From contig CAZRIP010000030.1 in assembly GCA_964600165.1 (NCBI GenBank), forward strand, positions 1 through 31,799: DNA of 31,799 nt, in the 5' to 3' direction. Both the position numbers and the translations under genes were made by a program. Position 1 is the first letter of the stretch; every line of letters begins with the position of its first letter. This stretch comes from CAZRIP01 sp964600165 (lineage in GTDB: Bacteria; Elusimicrobiota; Elusimicrobia; UBA1565; UBA9628). Below, one piece after another: positions 7,387-15,225 of this stretch. The notes beneath the pieces are model-generated. The model made no database searches. It was not told where the DNA came from and was given only the letters and a program-made list of their open reading frames with translations.

Positions 7387-9651
7387 GTGAAGCAGCCTCG
7401 AGCCCATACTCCGGCGCAGAACCTGCGTTTCGCGCTGCGCGTGCTCTGGCTCTTGACGCGCGGCTTCGCGGCGGTCTTCGTCGGCCTCCTGACGCTCGCC
7501 ACGCTGCTCGCGCTCTTCTTGCCTCGGATCGTCGACAACCAAAGGGTCAAGACCGTCCTCGAGGCCCAGCTCCAGCAGATCCTTCAGCGGCCGGTCGGCA
7601 TCAACGGCGTGATCTTGACGCCGCAAGGCATCAAGCTCAACGGCGTGCGCATCGACGCCAAGGACGGCTCCGGCCGCAGCATCGTCGAAAGCCAATACGC
7701 CGTCGTGACTTTCAAGCTGCGCCCGCTGCTCGACAAGCGTCTCGAGCTCAGCCAAGTCAAGCTCGTCTCGCCGACGATCCACGTCTGGCGCGGGACGGAC
7801 GGCCAATGGAACATCGCGGACCTCTTCGCCTCGACGGCCGCGGCGCATGAAGCGCCGATCGGCAGGTTCCAGCTGCCCGTCTCGTTGCACGCCGACAACA
7901 CCGTCATCGAGAACGGAGAGCTTCAGGTCGAGGACGCGGTCGCCGCCACGCGCTACTCGGTCAAGCGCCTCAACCTCGCGCTGCACAAGTTCGACGTCGA
8001 GCACCCGTTCACATTCTCGATCAAGTTCGAGAACAGCAACCAGTTCAAGGACCGCACGCTCGACGCCGCCGTCGCGATGGAAGGCTCCGTCTCTCTCTCC
8101 AACCTCGATTGGACGCAAGCCTATTTGCGCGCCTCGAAGCTCGAGGTCAAGCTCGACGGCCAGTCGATCCGCGGCTCCGGCGGCGTGGCCGGCTTCCCGA
8201 TGCCGGTCGTCGACGCCGACCTCTTGCTGCCGGCGCTCGGCCAAGCGCAGTGGGACTCGTTCTTGAAGAAGAAGCTGGATCTGCAATTGCCGCCGAGCCG
8301 CTGGAAGCTCAAGGCGCGATTCCTGGACGGGACCCGGTTCCACGTCGACAATCTGCAGGTCGCCGCGGGCCCGCTGTCCGCGCGCGCCGTGGGCTTGGTC
8401 GACATCTCGACCGGGCACCCGCGCGTCGACGCCGAGTTCTACGTCGCCGATTTCCCGCTGAGCCAATCGGCGGGCTTCCGCCAAGCGTTTTCGGCCCTGG
8501 GCCTCAAGGGCACGGCGTCCGGCGACGCGACGGTCACGGGCTGGCTGGACCGGCTCGTCGTCCATCGCGCGCACGCGCGCTGGCTCGACGCGGGCGTGAC
8601 GCTCAAGCGCTTCTCGATCACCCAAGGGTCCGCGGACCTCACGGTCACCGACGACTTCGACAAGCTCGCGCTGTCGGTCTCCCAGGGCGCCGTGGCCGCG
8701 TTCGGCCAGAGCGCGTCGAACGTCGACCTTTCGCTCAATCTCAAGGGCAAGGACCTCAAGGTCGACCGGCTCGGCTTTCGTTGGGGCGAGTCGCATATCC
8801 GGCTGCGCGGACGCGTCGTCAACCTCTCGAACCCGAAACAGGTCGAGGTCGCGGGCAACGCGGACAAGATCCGCTGGGAGAGCGCCCAAGCCCTGCTCAC
8901 GACCATCGTCGCCTCGGTGTCGACGCGCGCGGCGACGGCGGACTCCGAGGACGCCGCGTCGAGCAAGCCCTGGCTCCAGACGTTCAAGTACGGCATCCCG
9001 CGCAAGTTCCCTGACTCGATCGGTCACATCCGCGTCGGCGAGATCACGCACAAGAACTTCAGCTTCCGCGACACCGACATCCAGTGGGACCTGCACGGCG
9101 TCACGCCGAGCCTCAAGCGCGTCGACGGCGACATCCGCGTCGCGTTCGGCCCCGGCTCGGTCAACGACATCCAGGCCGTGCAGGACTCGAACAAGTTCTT
9201 GAGCATCGTCTTCCTGCCCTACATCTACATGCACAAGATGAACAACCTCTCGGTGCTCTCGGCGGCGACGGCGTATCCCAAGACGCTCGATTTCAACCGC
9301 ATCGAGGGCCAGTACACGGCCGAGAAGGGCCTCGTCACGACCAAGTTCTTCCACGTCGACAGTCCTCAGCTCGTCGCCTATGCCGAGGGCACGGCCGACT
9401 TCGGCCGCGAGATCGTCGACATGGGCATCCTCACGCGTCTGACGAGCTACCGCGCGCCGCTGCCCGAGTGGTGGGTCGACGAGCTCGGCCGGCCCGCGAT
9501 CGGCTTTCGCGTGAAGGGCGATTTGAACCGGCCGGACCTCGAGCCGCGTCTGCATAAGATGGAGTCCGACGAGATCGAGAAGATGCTCGTCGAGGGGCGC
9601 ACGCGCGCCAAGGCGCGCTTCGAGTCGATCGAGAAACTGGAGACCCCGTAA
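7387..9651 (+). CDS. AsmA-like inner-membrane-anchored protein
   Basis: This 754-aa protein has a short basic N-terminus, one membrane anchor (about residues 20-43) and a long periplasmic beta-rich region. The N-terminal part (VGINGVILTPQGIKLNGVRI, then W-GTDGQWNIADLF) is typical of AsmA. The C-terminal part (FNRIEGQYTAEKGLVTT, then FRVKGDLNRPDLEPRL) matches the AsmA_2-type end. Family members form elongated grooves thought to move phospholipids between inner and outer membranes, which supports a two-membrane envelope here. The GTG start is the first available; the spacer has no Shine-Dalgarno but has a -10-like box 6 nt upstream. The gene leads a run ending at 14831 and stops 2 nt before pyrE. 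Confidence 0.85.
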   Translation: MKQPRAHTPAQNLRFALRVLWLLTRGFAAVFVGLLTLATLLALFLPRIVDNQRVKTVLEAQLQQILQRPVGINGVILTPQGIKLNGVRIDAKDGSGRSIVESQYAVVTFKLRPLLDKRLELSQVKLVSPTIHVWRGTDGQWNIADLFASTAAAHEAPIGRFQLPVSLHADNTVIENGELQVEDAVAATRYSVKRLNLALHKFDVEHPFTFSIKFENSNQFKDRTLDAAVAMEGSVSLSNLDWTQAYLRASKLEVKLDGQSIRGSGGVAGFPMPVVDADLLLPALGQAQWDSFLKKKLDLQLPPSRWKLKARFLDGTRFHVDNLQVAAGPLSARAVGLVDISTGHPRVDAEFYVADFPLSQSAGFRQAFSALGLKGTASGDATVTGWLDRLVVHRAHARWLDAGVTLKRFSITQGSADLTVTDDFDKLALSVSQGAVAAFGQSASNVDLSLNLKGKDLKVDRLGFRWGESHIRLRGRVVNLSNPKQVEVAGNADKIRWESAQALLTTIVASVSTRAATADSEDAASSKPWLQTFKYGIPRKFPDSIGHIRVGEITHKNFSFRDTDIQWDLHGVTPSLKRVDGDIRVAFGPGSVNDIQAVQDSNKFLSIVFLPYIYMHKMNNLSVLSAATAYPKTLDFNRIEGQYTAEKGLVTTKFFHVDSPQLVAYAEGTADFGREIVDMGILTRLTSYRAPLPEWWVDELGRPAIGFRVKGDLNRPDLEPRLHKMESDEIEKMLVEGRTRAKARFESIEKLETP

Positions 9652-9653
9652 TA

Positions 9654-10250
9654 ATGAGCGTCATCAAGAAAATGGACGTGCTCGGCATCCTGCAGGAGCA
9701 CGGCGCCGTCGTCAGCGGTCACTTTCAGCTCGCGTCCGGCCTGCACAGCCCGGTCTACATCCAGACCGCCGTCGTGCTTCAGTATCCGCACGTCGCGCAG
9801 AAGATCGCGCGCGCCCTCGCCTCCAAGCTTCCGGGAAAGGCGGACGTCGTGATCGCTCCGGGGATGTCGTCGGTGGTGCTCGGCCAAGAGATGGCGCGCG
9901 TGCTCAACTGCCGCGCGATCTTCGCCGAGCGCGTCAACGGGATGGTGGCCCTGCGCCGCGATTTCCGCCTCCAGCGCGGCGAGCGCGCGCTGATCGTCGA
10001 GGACGTGCTGACCACGGGACGCCTGACGGCCGAGCTCCTCGCTCTCGCCCAGGCGTACGGCGCGAAGGTCCTCGGCGTCGGCGCGATCGTCGATCGCTCC
10101 ACCTCCGGCTTGTGCCTGACCGTGCCGGTACGCACGCTGATCTCTTATCCGCTGCAGGTCTCCGCTCCGGACTCCTGCGCGCAGTGCGACGCGAAGATCC
10201 CGCTCTCCGACGCCACCAAGAAGCCGACGGGCGCCGTCGAAGGCGAATAG
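9654..10250 (+). CDS. pyrE: Orotate phosphoribosyltransferase (Thermus-type)
   Basis: This 198-aa enzyme converts orotate and PRPP to OMP in pyrimidine synthesis. It shows the N-terminal pattern GAVVSGHFQLASGLHS and Y-Q-A-VLQYP of the Thermus-type OPRTase subgroup. The PRPP-binding signature is ALIVEDVLTTGR, with E116-D117. The length is normal. There is a Cys pair near the C-terminus (CAQC), common in this subgroup. The start lies 2 nt after the AsmA stop (TAATAATG) and the stop is 3 nt before purB, so it is translated as part of a polycistronic mRNA. No Shine-Dalgarno is evident, consistent with reinitiation. Confidence 0.93.
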   Translation: MSVIKKMDVLGILQEHGAVVSGHFQLASGLHSPVYIQTAVVLQYPHVAQKIARALASKLPGKADVVIAPGMSSVVLGQEMARVLNCRAIFAERVNGMVALRRDFRLQRGERALIVEDVLTTGRLTAELLALAQAYGAKVLGVGAIVDRSTSGLCLTVPVRTLISYPLQVSAPDSCAQCDAKIPLSDATKKPTGAVEGE

Positions 10251-10253
10251 CCG

Positions 10254-11564
10254 ATGATCGAGCGCTATTCGCGCGCGCCGATGGCGCGGCTGTGGTCCGA
10301 CGAGCACCGCATGAAGCTCATGTTGCGCGTCGAGGAGGCGTTCCTCGAGGTCCTGGCTCACGAAAAGAGCATCCCCGCGAGCGAGCTGAAGGCGTTCCAG
10401 ACCGTGCTTCACAAATCCCTTTCCGATCAGGCGAAGGCCAAGGAGGCGGCCGCCGGCCACGAGGTGATCGGCCTGCTGACCGCCGTCGCCGACGAAGTGC
10501 GCGACAAGGCTCCGATGGTCGGCCGCTATCTGCATTACGGCCTGACCTCCTCCGACGTGCTCGACACGGCCCTCGCCATGCAGCTGCGCGACTCCTGCGA
10601 GCTGCTGATCGCGGATTGGCGCGAGGTCGCCTCGCGCTTGAAGGCGCTCGCGCGCAAGCACGAGCTGACTTGGATGGCCGGCCGCACCCACGGCGTGCAC
10701 GCCGAGCCGATCACCTTCGGCGTCAAGCTCGCGGGCTGGCACTCCGAGGCGCTGCGCAACCTCGAGCGCCTCGAGCGCGCCAAGCAAACGATCTCGTTCG
10801 GCAAGATCTCGGGCGCCGTCGGGGCTTTCACGCAAGTCGGTCCGGAGTATGAGGCGAAGACCCTCTCGCGCCTCGGCCTGCGGCCCGAGCCGGTCTCGAC
10901 GCAAGTCGTGCCGCGCGACCGCCACGCCGAGTATTTCAACGCGTTGGTCCTCTCCGCCGTCGCGCTCGAGCGCTGGGCCGTCGAGATCCGCCATCTCCAG
11001 AAGACCGAGGTCCTAGAGGTCGAGGAGCCCTTCGAGGCGGGACAGAAAGGCTCCTCGGCGATGCCGCACAAGCGCAACCCGATCCTTTGCGAGAACGTGA
11101 CGGGCCTCTCAAGGCTCATCCGCTCCTACGAGACCGCGGCCATCGAGGATTGCGTCTTGTGGCACGAGCGCGACATCAGCCATTCCTCGGTCGAGCGCGT
11201 GATCATGCCGGACGCGCACATCGTGCTCGACTTCATGCTCGCGCGCTTCGCGGCGATCCTCGACGGACTGCAGGTCTACCCGGAGCGCATGAAGCAGAAC
11301 CTCGACTCGTCCTTGGGCCTCGTGTTCTCGCAGCGCGTGATGCTGCGCCTGATCGACTCGGGGATGGAGCGCGTCAAGGCGTACGAGCTCGTCCAGAAGA
11401 ACGCGATGAAGACCTGGAAGACGCGCGAGCCGTTCCAGAAGGCGCTCGAGTCCGATCCTGCCGTGGGCAAGAGGCTTTCAAAGAAGGACCTCGCCGCCTG
11501 CTTCGATCTGGACGGCTACAAGAAGTCGGTCAAAGAGATCTTGAGGCGCGGAGGCGTCTCCTAA
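10254..11564 (+). CDS. purB: Adenylosuccinate lyase
   Basis: This 436-aa enzyme of the fumarase/aspartase superfamily carries the signature SSAMPHKRNP (S267-P276), which forms the flexible catalytic loop. MIERYSRAPMARLWSDE at the start and GRTHGVHAEPITFG in the middle are specific to PurB. It cleaves SAICAR to AICAR and adenylosuccinate to AMP, releasing fumarate, in the cytoplasm. It sits between pyrE and a SAM hydrolase gene with only a 3-nt gap upstream, which groups nucleotide functions. The length is usual and all motifs are present. Confidence 0.96.
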   Translation: MIERYSRAPMARLWSDEHRMKLMLRVEEAFLEVLAHEKSIPASELKAFQTVLHKSLSDQAKAKEAAAGHEVIGLLTAVADEVRDKAPMVGRYLHYGLTSSDVLDTALAMQLRDSCELLIADWREVASRLKALARKHELTWMAGRTHGVHAEPITFGVKLAGWHSEALRNLERLERAKQTISFGKISGAVGAFTQVGPEYEAKTLSRLGLRPEPVSTQVVPRDRHAEYFNALVLSAVALERWAVEIRHLQKTEVLEVEEPFEAGQKGSSAMPHKRNPILCENVTGLSRLIRSYETAAIEDCVLWHERDISHSSVERVIMPDAHIVLDFMLARFAAILDGLQVYPERMKQNLDSSLGLVFSQRVMLRLIDSGMERVKAYELVQKNAMKTWKTREPFQKALESDPAVGKRLSKKDLAACFDLDGYKKSVKEILRRGGVS

Positions 11565-11630
11565 TTCTTGCCGGCAAGAGTCGACGCGGATTTTCGACTC
11601 GCCCCGGGGACAGTTGATATCTCGAATCGA

Positions 11631-12383
11631 GTGAAAAACTCTCCGATCGTCCTTCTCACCGACTTCGGCACGAGCGACCCCTACGTCGGGATCATGAAAG
11701 GCGTGATCTTGTCGCGCGCTCCCAAGGCGACGATCGTCGATCTTTGCCACGAGGCCGCGCCGCAGGACGTGCGCATGGCCGCGTTCCAGCTGCTCGTCAG
11801 CGCGCCCTATTTCCCCGACAAGACCGTCTTCTGCTGCGTCGTCGATCCGGGCGTGGGCTCGTCGCGCCGCGCCGTGTGGGCCAAGACCAAGCGGCATCAA
11901 TTTCTCGCGCCGGATAATGGACTACTAAGCTGGCTTCCCGAGCCCGTCGTCGAGTGGCGGACGATCGAGGCCGAAAAGCTCCGGCTGCATCCCGTCAGCG
12001 GCACGTTTCACGGCCGCGACGTCTTCGCGCCGGCCGCCGCCGCGCTCGCGTCCGGGCTTTCGGCCGCGAAGCTCGGACCGAAGATCTTGGACCCCAAACG
12101 CATCCCGTTCCCGAGCGCGGCCAAGACGCGCGGCGAGATCCTCTGCGTCGATCATTTCGGCAACGCGATCACCAACCTGCGGGCGGGCGACGTGCTTCCG
12201 GGGACGGAACTGCGGTTTAGGACGGAGAAGATCGGCCCGATCGGGAAGCACTACGCGGAGCGTCCCGTGGGTCAGCCGATGGCGCTCGCGGGTTCCTCGG
12301 GCTTCGTGGAGCTGGCGGTGCGCGACGGCAGCTTCGCGGACCGTTTCGGCGTGCGCATAGGAGAGACCGTTGAATCAGCCTGA
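11631..12383 (+). CDS. SAM hydrolase (adenosine-forming), DUF62 family
   Basis: This 250-aa protein matches the SAM hydroxide adenosyltransferase family, relatives of fluorinase and chlorinase that split S-adenosylmethionine with water into adenosine and methionine. The visible motifs are LLTDFGTSDPYVGIMKGVI (D11), VDPGVGSSRR (D72, R79), FLAPDNGLLS, FHGRDVFAP (H127) and DHFGNAITN. D72, R79 and H127 correspond to the Asp-Arg-His triad that activates water. I chose GTG 11631 because homologues start just before LLTDFGT; a TTG at 11568 would add 21 unlike residues. The end overlaps the methyltransferase start by 14 bp. No insert typical of halogenases is obvious. Confidence 0.88.
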   Translation: MKNSPIVLLTDFGTSDPYVGIMKGVILSRAPKATIVDLCHEAAPQDVRMAAFQLLVSAPYFPDKTVFCCVVDPGVGSSRRAVWAKTKRHQFLAPDNGLLSWLPEPVVEWRTIEAEKLRLHPVSGTFHGRDVFAPAAAALASGLSAAKLGPKILDPKRIPFPSAAKTRGEILCVDHFGNAITNLRAGDVLPGTELRFRTEKIGPIGKHYAERPVGQPMALAGSSGFVELAVRDGSFADRFGVRIGETVESA

Positions 12384-13575
12384 GACCGCCGAAGCCTTGA
12401 TCAAGATCTCTCTCAAGCCGGGACAAGAGCGCCGCGTGCTCGCTGGGCACAATTGGATCTTCTCGAACGAGATCGCGAAGATCGAGGGCCAGGCCCAGCC
12501 GGGCGACCTCGCCGAGGTCTCCGCGGCCTCGGGACGTCCGATCGCCGTCGCGCTCTACAATCCGAACAGCCTCATCGCCTGCCGCATGCTCGCCGACGCC
12601 GGGACCGTGATCGACGTCGATTTCTTCCGCAAGCGCATCGCCGCCGCCCTCAACTACCGGGAACGCGTCCGGCCGGGCGAGAAAGACGGCCGCCTTTGCT
12701 TCGGCGAGTCGGACGGCCTTCCGGGCCTCGTCATCGACCGCTTCGGCTCGACGCTCGTGCTGCAGATCCTTTCGGCCGGCATGGAGCGCCGGCTGCCGCT
12801 GATCCAGGCCGTGCTCGACGAGCTGATCAAGCCCTCGGGTATTTACCTCAAGAACGATCACCGCGCGCGCGTCCTGGAAGGGCTGCCCGTCGAGAGCCGG
12901 ACGTTGTCCGGCACCGTGCCGGACAAGGCCGTCATCAACGAGGGCGGACTGCGCTTCGCGGTGCCGCTCAGCGAGGGCCAAAAGACCGGGTACTATTTCG
13001 ACCAAGCCGAGAATCGGGCGTTCCTTCGTCCGTTTTTCAAGGATCGCGTCGTCGTCGATCTCTACTCGTACGTCGGCTCCTTCGCGATCACCGCCGCGAA
13101 GTTCGGCGCTAAGGCCGTCCTCGGCATCGACAGCTCGGCGCCGGCGATCGCCCTGGCCAACGAGAACGCCGAGCTCAACGGCGTCGAGGAAATCTGCACG
13201 TTCGAGGAAGACGACGCCGAGGCCGCGCTCAAGTCCTTCGCCGAGGGGGAGCAGTCGTTCCGGCCCGATTTCATCCTGCTCGACCCGCCGAGCTTCGTGC
13301 CCTCGAAGAAGCATCTCGTCAAAGCGCTGCGCAACTACGGCAAGCTCAACGAGCGCGCGCTGCGCGCGCTGCCCAAGGGCGGCCTGCTCGCGACCTCGAC
13401 GTGCTCCCATCACGTCAGCCGCGAAGTCTTCGTCGAGATGCTGCGCCTGGCTCAATCTCAGGCGCGGCGGCCGTGCCGGCTGCTCGCGCTGCGCGGCCAA
13501 GCCGCGGACCATCCGATCCTGCTGGCGATGCCCGAGACCGAGTACCTGCACTTCGCGCTGCTCGAGGTCCTTTAA
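12370..13575 (+). CDS. rlmI: 23S rRNA m5C methyltransferase, RlmI-type
   Basis: This 401-aa enzyme has an N-terminal PUA domain (about residues 8-80; LAGHNWIFSNEI) and a RlmI-like middle part. A Rossmann SAM-binding domain follows (DLYSYVGSFAI from D230, then VLGIDSS), with LLDPPSF (D305-P306-P307) and TCSHH, where C345 is the likely catalytic Cys. RlmI/YccW methylates C1962 of 23S rRNA (E. coli numbering). The TTG start lies within the end of the SAM hydrolase gene, giving a 14-bp overlap; a second TTG nine codons later would also fit. The stop overlaps the next ATG by one base (TAATG). Confidence 0.88.
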   Translation: MNQPETAEALIKISLKPGQERRVLAGHNWIFSNEIAKIEGQAQPGDLAEVSAASGRPIAVALYNPNSLIACRMLADAGTVIDVDFFRKRIAAALNYRERVRPGEKDGRLCFGESDGLPGLVIDRFGSTLVLQILSAGMERRLPLIQAVLDELIKPSGIYLKNDHRARVLEGLPVESRTLSGTVPDKAVINEGGLRFAVPLSEGQKTGYYFDQAENRAFLRPFFKDRVVVDLYSYVGSFAITAAKFGAKAVLGIDSSAPAIALANENAELNGVEEICTFEEDDAEAALKSFAEGEQSFRPDFILLDPPSFVPSKKHLVKALRNYGKLNERALRALPKGGLLATSTCSHHVSREVFVEMLRLAQSQARRPCRLLALRGQAADHPILLAMPETEYLHFALLEVL

Positions 13576-14831
13576 TGGAATCGGACGTCTCGACCAAGTA
13601 CTCGCCTTCGAAGCTCGACGTCTACAAGAACTGCCCGCGGCGCTACCAATACCGCTACGTCGACAAGCTCTCGCGCCAGCGAAAGACGGTCGAGGCTTTC
13701 CTCGGCACCTGCGTCCACTCCGCCTTCGAGTCGCTCTATGATTCGCTGGCCCACGGCAAGCGCCTGAGCCTCGAGGAAACGCTCGCCGTCTTCGAGCGGG
13801 AGTGGGAGAAGCACTGGACCGCGGACATCGAGCTGCGCGGCCATTTCGCGCCGGCCGATTGGAAGGGCCTCGGCCGCGACTGCGTGCGCCTGTATTACGA
13901 GGCGAAGGCGCCTTTTGAAGAGGACCGGACCGTGGCGGTCGAGAAGCGCGTCGGTTTCCCGATCGACGTCGCGGGGCAAGAGATCCGCATCGAGGGCTAC
14001 ATCGACCGGCTCGCGCTGGGCCGAGACGGCGCTTTCGAGATCCACGACTACAAGACCGGCAAGACGCTTCCCGCGCAGGCCGACGTCGACGAGGATTGGC
14101 AGCTCGCGCTCTACGACGCCGCCGTGCGCCACGAGTGGCCGGACACCAAGGAAGTGCGGCTGGTCTGGCACTACGTGCGCCACGGGAAGTCTCTCGTGTC
14201 GCGGCGGAGCCCGGAGCAGCTCGAGGCGCTCAAGCGCGAGGTCTCCGCGCTCGTCGCGACGATCAAATCCGACCACGAGTTCTCGCCGAAACAGTCGGCG
14301 CTTTGCGATTGGTGCGAGTACAAGGACCTGTGCCCGCTGTTCGCGCACGCGGAAAAAGTCGCGCGTCTGCCCGCGGCCGAACGCTCGAAGGAGGCCGGAG
14401 CCCTGCTGGCGGAGGGACTGGCCCGTCTCGAAGCCGAGAAGCGCGCGCTCGGAGAGAGAAAAAAGGAGATCGAAAAGGAAGAAACGAAAGTGCGCGAGGC
14501 CCTCATCCGCTACGCCGACGCCAACGGCGTCTCCGTGGTGAGCTGCGAGGCGGGCGAGGCCGTCATCCGCGAGAAAGACGAATTGAAGTTTCCCACGAAG
14601 ACCGGCGAACCGGAGAAGCACGAGGCGTTGGAGCGCGCGCTCAAGAGCCATCCGATCTGGCCCGACGTGTCGAGCGTCGACGCCCACAAGCTGTCCGCGG
14701 GCTATGAGGCCAAGCTCTGGCCGGAGGACTGGCGCGCCCTCGTCGAGGACCTGATCGGGCGCTTCGCCAAGCGCGTCGAGGAAAAGACGGTCAGGTTTAG
14801 GCGCAGAAAGAAAGACGACGAAGACGAATAG
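13575..14831 (+). CDS. Stand-alone PD-(D/E)XK nuclease with Fe-S cluster (Cas4/AddB C-terminal type)
   Basis: This 418-aa protein has all hallmarks of RecB/Cas4-like exonucleases: H48 in FLGTCVH, D144 in GYIDR, D158 and K160 in EIHDYKTGK, and the QxxxY motif Q176-Y180. Four cysteines, C20 in YKNCPRRYQYRY and C244, C247 and C253 in CDWCEYKDLC, match the 4Fe-4S clamp of AddB and Cas4. After the nuclease (about 1-260) comes a charged helical segment (about 265-325, probably coiled coil) and an unassigned C-terminal domain. There is no helicase partner and no CRISPR nearby. The start overlaps the rlmI stop; the longer open frame upstream is a shadow. It is the last gene of the AsmA-led run. Confidence 0.85.
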   Translation: MESDVSTKYSPSKLDVYKNCPRRYQYRYVDKLSRQRKTVEAFLGTCVHSAFESLYDSLAHGKRLSLEETLAVFEREWEKHWTADIELRGHFAPADWKGLGRDCVRLYYEAKAPFEEDRTVAVEKRVGFPIDVAGQEIRIEGYIDRLALGRDGAFEIHDYKTGKTLPAQADVDEDWQLALYDAAVRHEWPDTKEVRLVWHYVRHGKSLVSRRSPEQLEALKREVSALVATIKSDHEFSPKQSALCDWCEYKDLCPLFAHAEKVARLPAAERSKEAGALLAEGLARLEAEKRALGERKKEIEKEETKVREALIRYADANGVSVVSCEAGEAVIREKDELKFPTKTGEPEKHEALERALKSHPIWPDVSSVDAHKLSAGYEAKLWPEDWRALVEDLIGRFAKRVEEKTVRFRRRKKDDEDE

Positions 14832-14853
14832 GTCCCGGCCGGGCGGCCCGGAC
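14832..14853. terminator. GC-rich hairpin between convergent genes
   Basis: GTCCCGGCC-type arms at 14832-14840 and 14845-14853 pair with one mismatch around a GGGC loop, directly after the nuclease stop. The small minus-strand ORF ends just beyond it at 14868. No strong T-run follows on either strand, so its role as a shared terminator is only plausible. Confidence 0.4.
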
Positions 14854-14867
14854 GACGGCGTTTGCGG

Positions 14868-15059
14868 CTAAAGCTCTTCCGAGCCTGAGCCTGGGTCGGA
14901 GCCGGAAATCCCGAGTTGTGCCGCGAGGCTTCCCCAGTCCATCTTGATTCGGTCGTGCTGCTGCTCGAGCTCCTGCCAGCCGCGCGCGAACTCCATGGGG
15001 ACCGCGGATTTCCGTCGGGACGATCTCGGCGCTCTCTTTGTCGCGTGCTTCATAATCAT
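14868..15059 (-). CDS. Small hypothetical protein with its own strong promoter
   Basis: This 63-aa protein (61 aa if the second ATG at 15053 is used) is not recognised. It has a basic N-terminus (KHATKRAPRSSRRKS), a central helical segment with ARGWQELEQQHDRIKMDW and an acidic Ser/Gly-rich tail (SGSDPGSGSEEL). There are no Cys residues and no membrane segment. A near-consensus promoter (15064-15092) places transcription start within 2-3 nt of the first ATG, so the mRNA would be leaderless. It stands alone on the minus strand between two plus-strand units. The frame could extend to a TTG at 15092, but that codon is part of the -35 box. The existence of the gene is supported mainly by the promoter and its non-shadow composition. 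Confidence 0.55.
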   Translation of the reverse strand: MIMKHATKRAPRSSRRKSAVPMEFARGWQELEQQHDRIKMDWGSLAAQLGISGSDPGSGSEEL

Positions 15060-15063
15060 TCTG

Positions 15064-15092
15064 AGTATAGCCCCGCGCCCATCCCGCGTCAA
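15064..15092 (-). promoter_or_regulatory. Near-consensus sigma-70 promoter for the small ORF
   Basis: On the minus strand TTGACG (15092-15087), a 17-bp spacer and TATACT (15069-15064) form a 5/6 plus 5/6 match to the sigma-70 consensus. It is among the best promoters in the window. It fires leftward into the 63-aa ORF, with the expected start at about 15057. Confidence 0.7.
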
Positions 15093-15100
15093 CCCTTTTG

Positions 15101-15114
15101 AGGTCCTAGGACCT
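15101..15114. repeat. Perfect 14-bp palindrome AGGTCCTAGGACCT
   Basis: The sequence equals its own reverse complement. It lies 8 bp upstream of the -35 box of the minus-strand promoter and about 110 bp before the first subtilase. The ten bases CTAGGACCTA (15106-15115) recur exactly at 16491-16500 before the second subtilase. It may be an operator for a dimeric regulator. Confidence 0.6.
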
Positions 15115-15136
15115 ACACCGGCCTCCCATAAGGCCT

Positions 15137-15184
15137 AAAAAAAAGACGCCCGAAGGGCCTGCTTTCGACTAGGCCGTTCGGGCG
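15137..15184 (-). terminator. Intrinsic terminator read on the minus strand
   Basis: A 14-bp stem with one mismatch (15147-15160 with 15171-15184, loop GCTTTCGACT) is followed on the minus strand by TC and eight Ts (15144-15137). This is a textbook intrinsic terminator for leftward transcription. No minus-strand gene ends here, so it probably shields the small ORF's promoter from antisense transcription. On the plus strand the stem is followed only by GATTT, so it would be weak for rightward transcripts. Confidence 0.65.
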
Positions 15185-15190
15185 CGATTT

Positions 15191-15198
15191 GCTAGCAT
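15191..15198 (+). promoter_or_regulatory. Putative extended -10 (TGCTAGCAT) for subtilase 1
   Basis: TTGCTAGCAT reads as TG-n-TAGCAT, an extended -10 form. The predicted start coincides with an ATG at 15205; the ribosome-site-supported ATG at 15226 would have a 21-nt leader. The ten bases GCTAGCATCC recur at 25907-25916 before another secreted protein gene. Confidence 0.4.
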
Positions 15199-15225
15199 CC
15201 GGCAATGCCGCGCCTGGGGGACATC

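Noticed and set aside
7300..9555. Long minus-strand open frame (751 codons) opposite the AsmA-like gene
   Set aside because: It is Arg/Asp/Val/Leu-rich shadow coding caused by high GC. The plus-strand frame has clear AsmA motifs and a membrane anchor.
11568..11630. TTG start adding 21 residues to the SAM hydrolase
   Set aside because: Family members begin just before LLTDFGT, and the extra residues look like spacer DNA.
11631..12383. Possible fluorinase or chlorinase
   Set aside because: The Asp-Arg-His hydrolase triad fits, and no halogenase-type insert is obvious. The housekeeping context also argues against it.
13575..14831. CRISPR-associated Cas4
   Set aside because: There are no cas1/cas2 genes or repeat array in the window, and the protein is longer than Cas4 with an extra C-terminal domain.
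15060..15092. Upstream TTG start for the small minus-strand ORF
   Set aside because: The TTG is the first part of the -35 hexamer, so it lies upstream of the expected transcript start.
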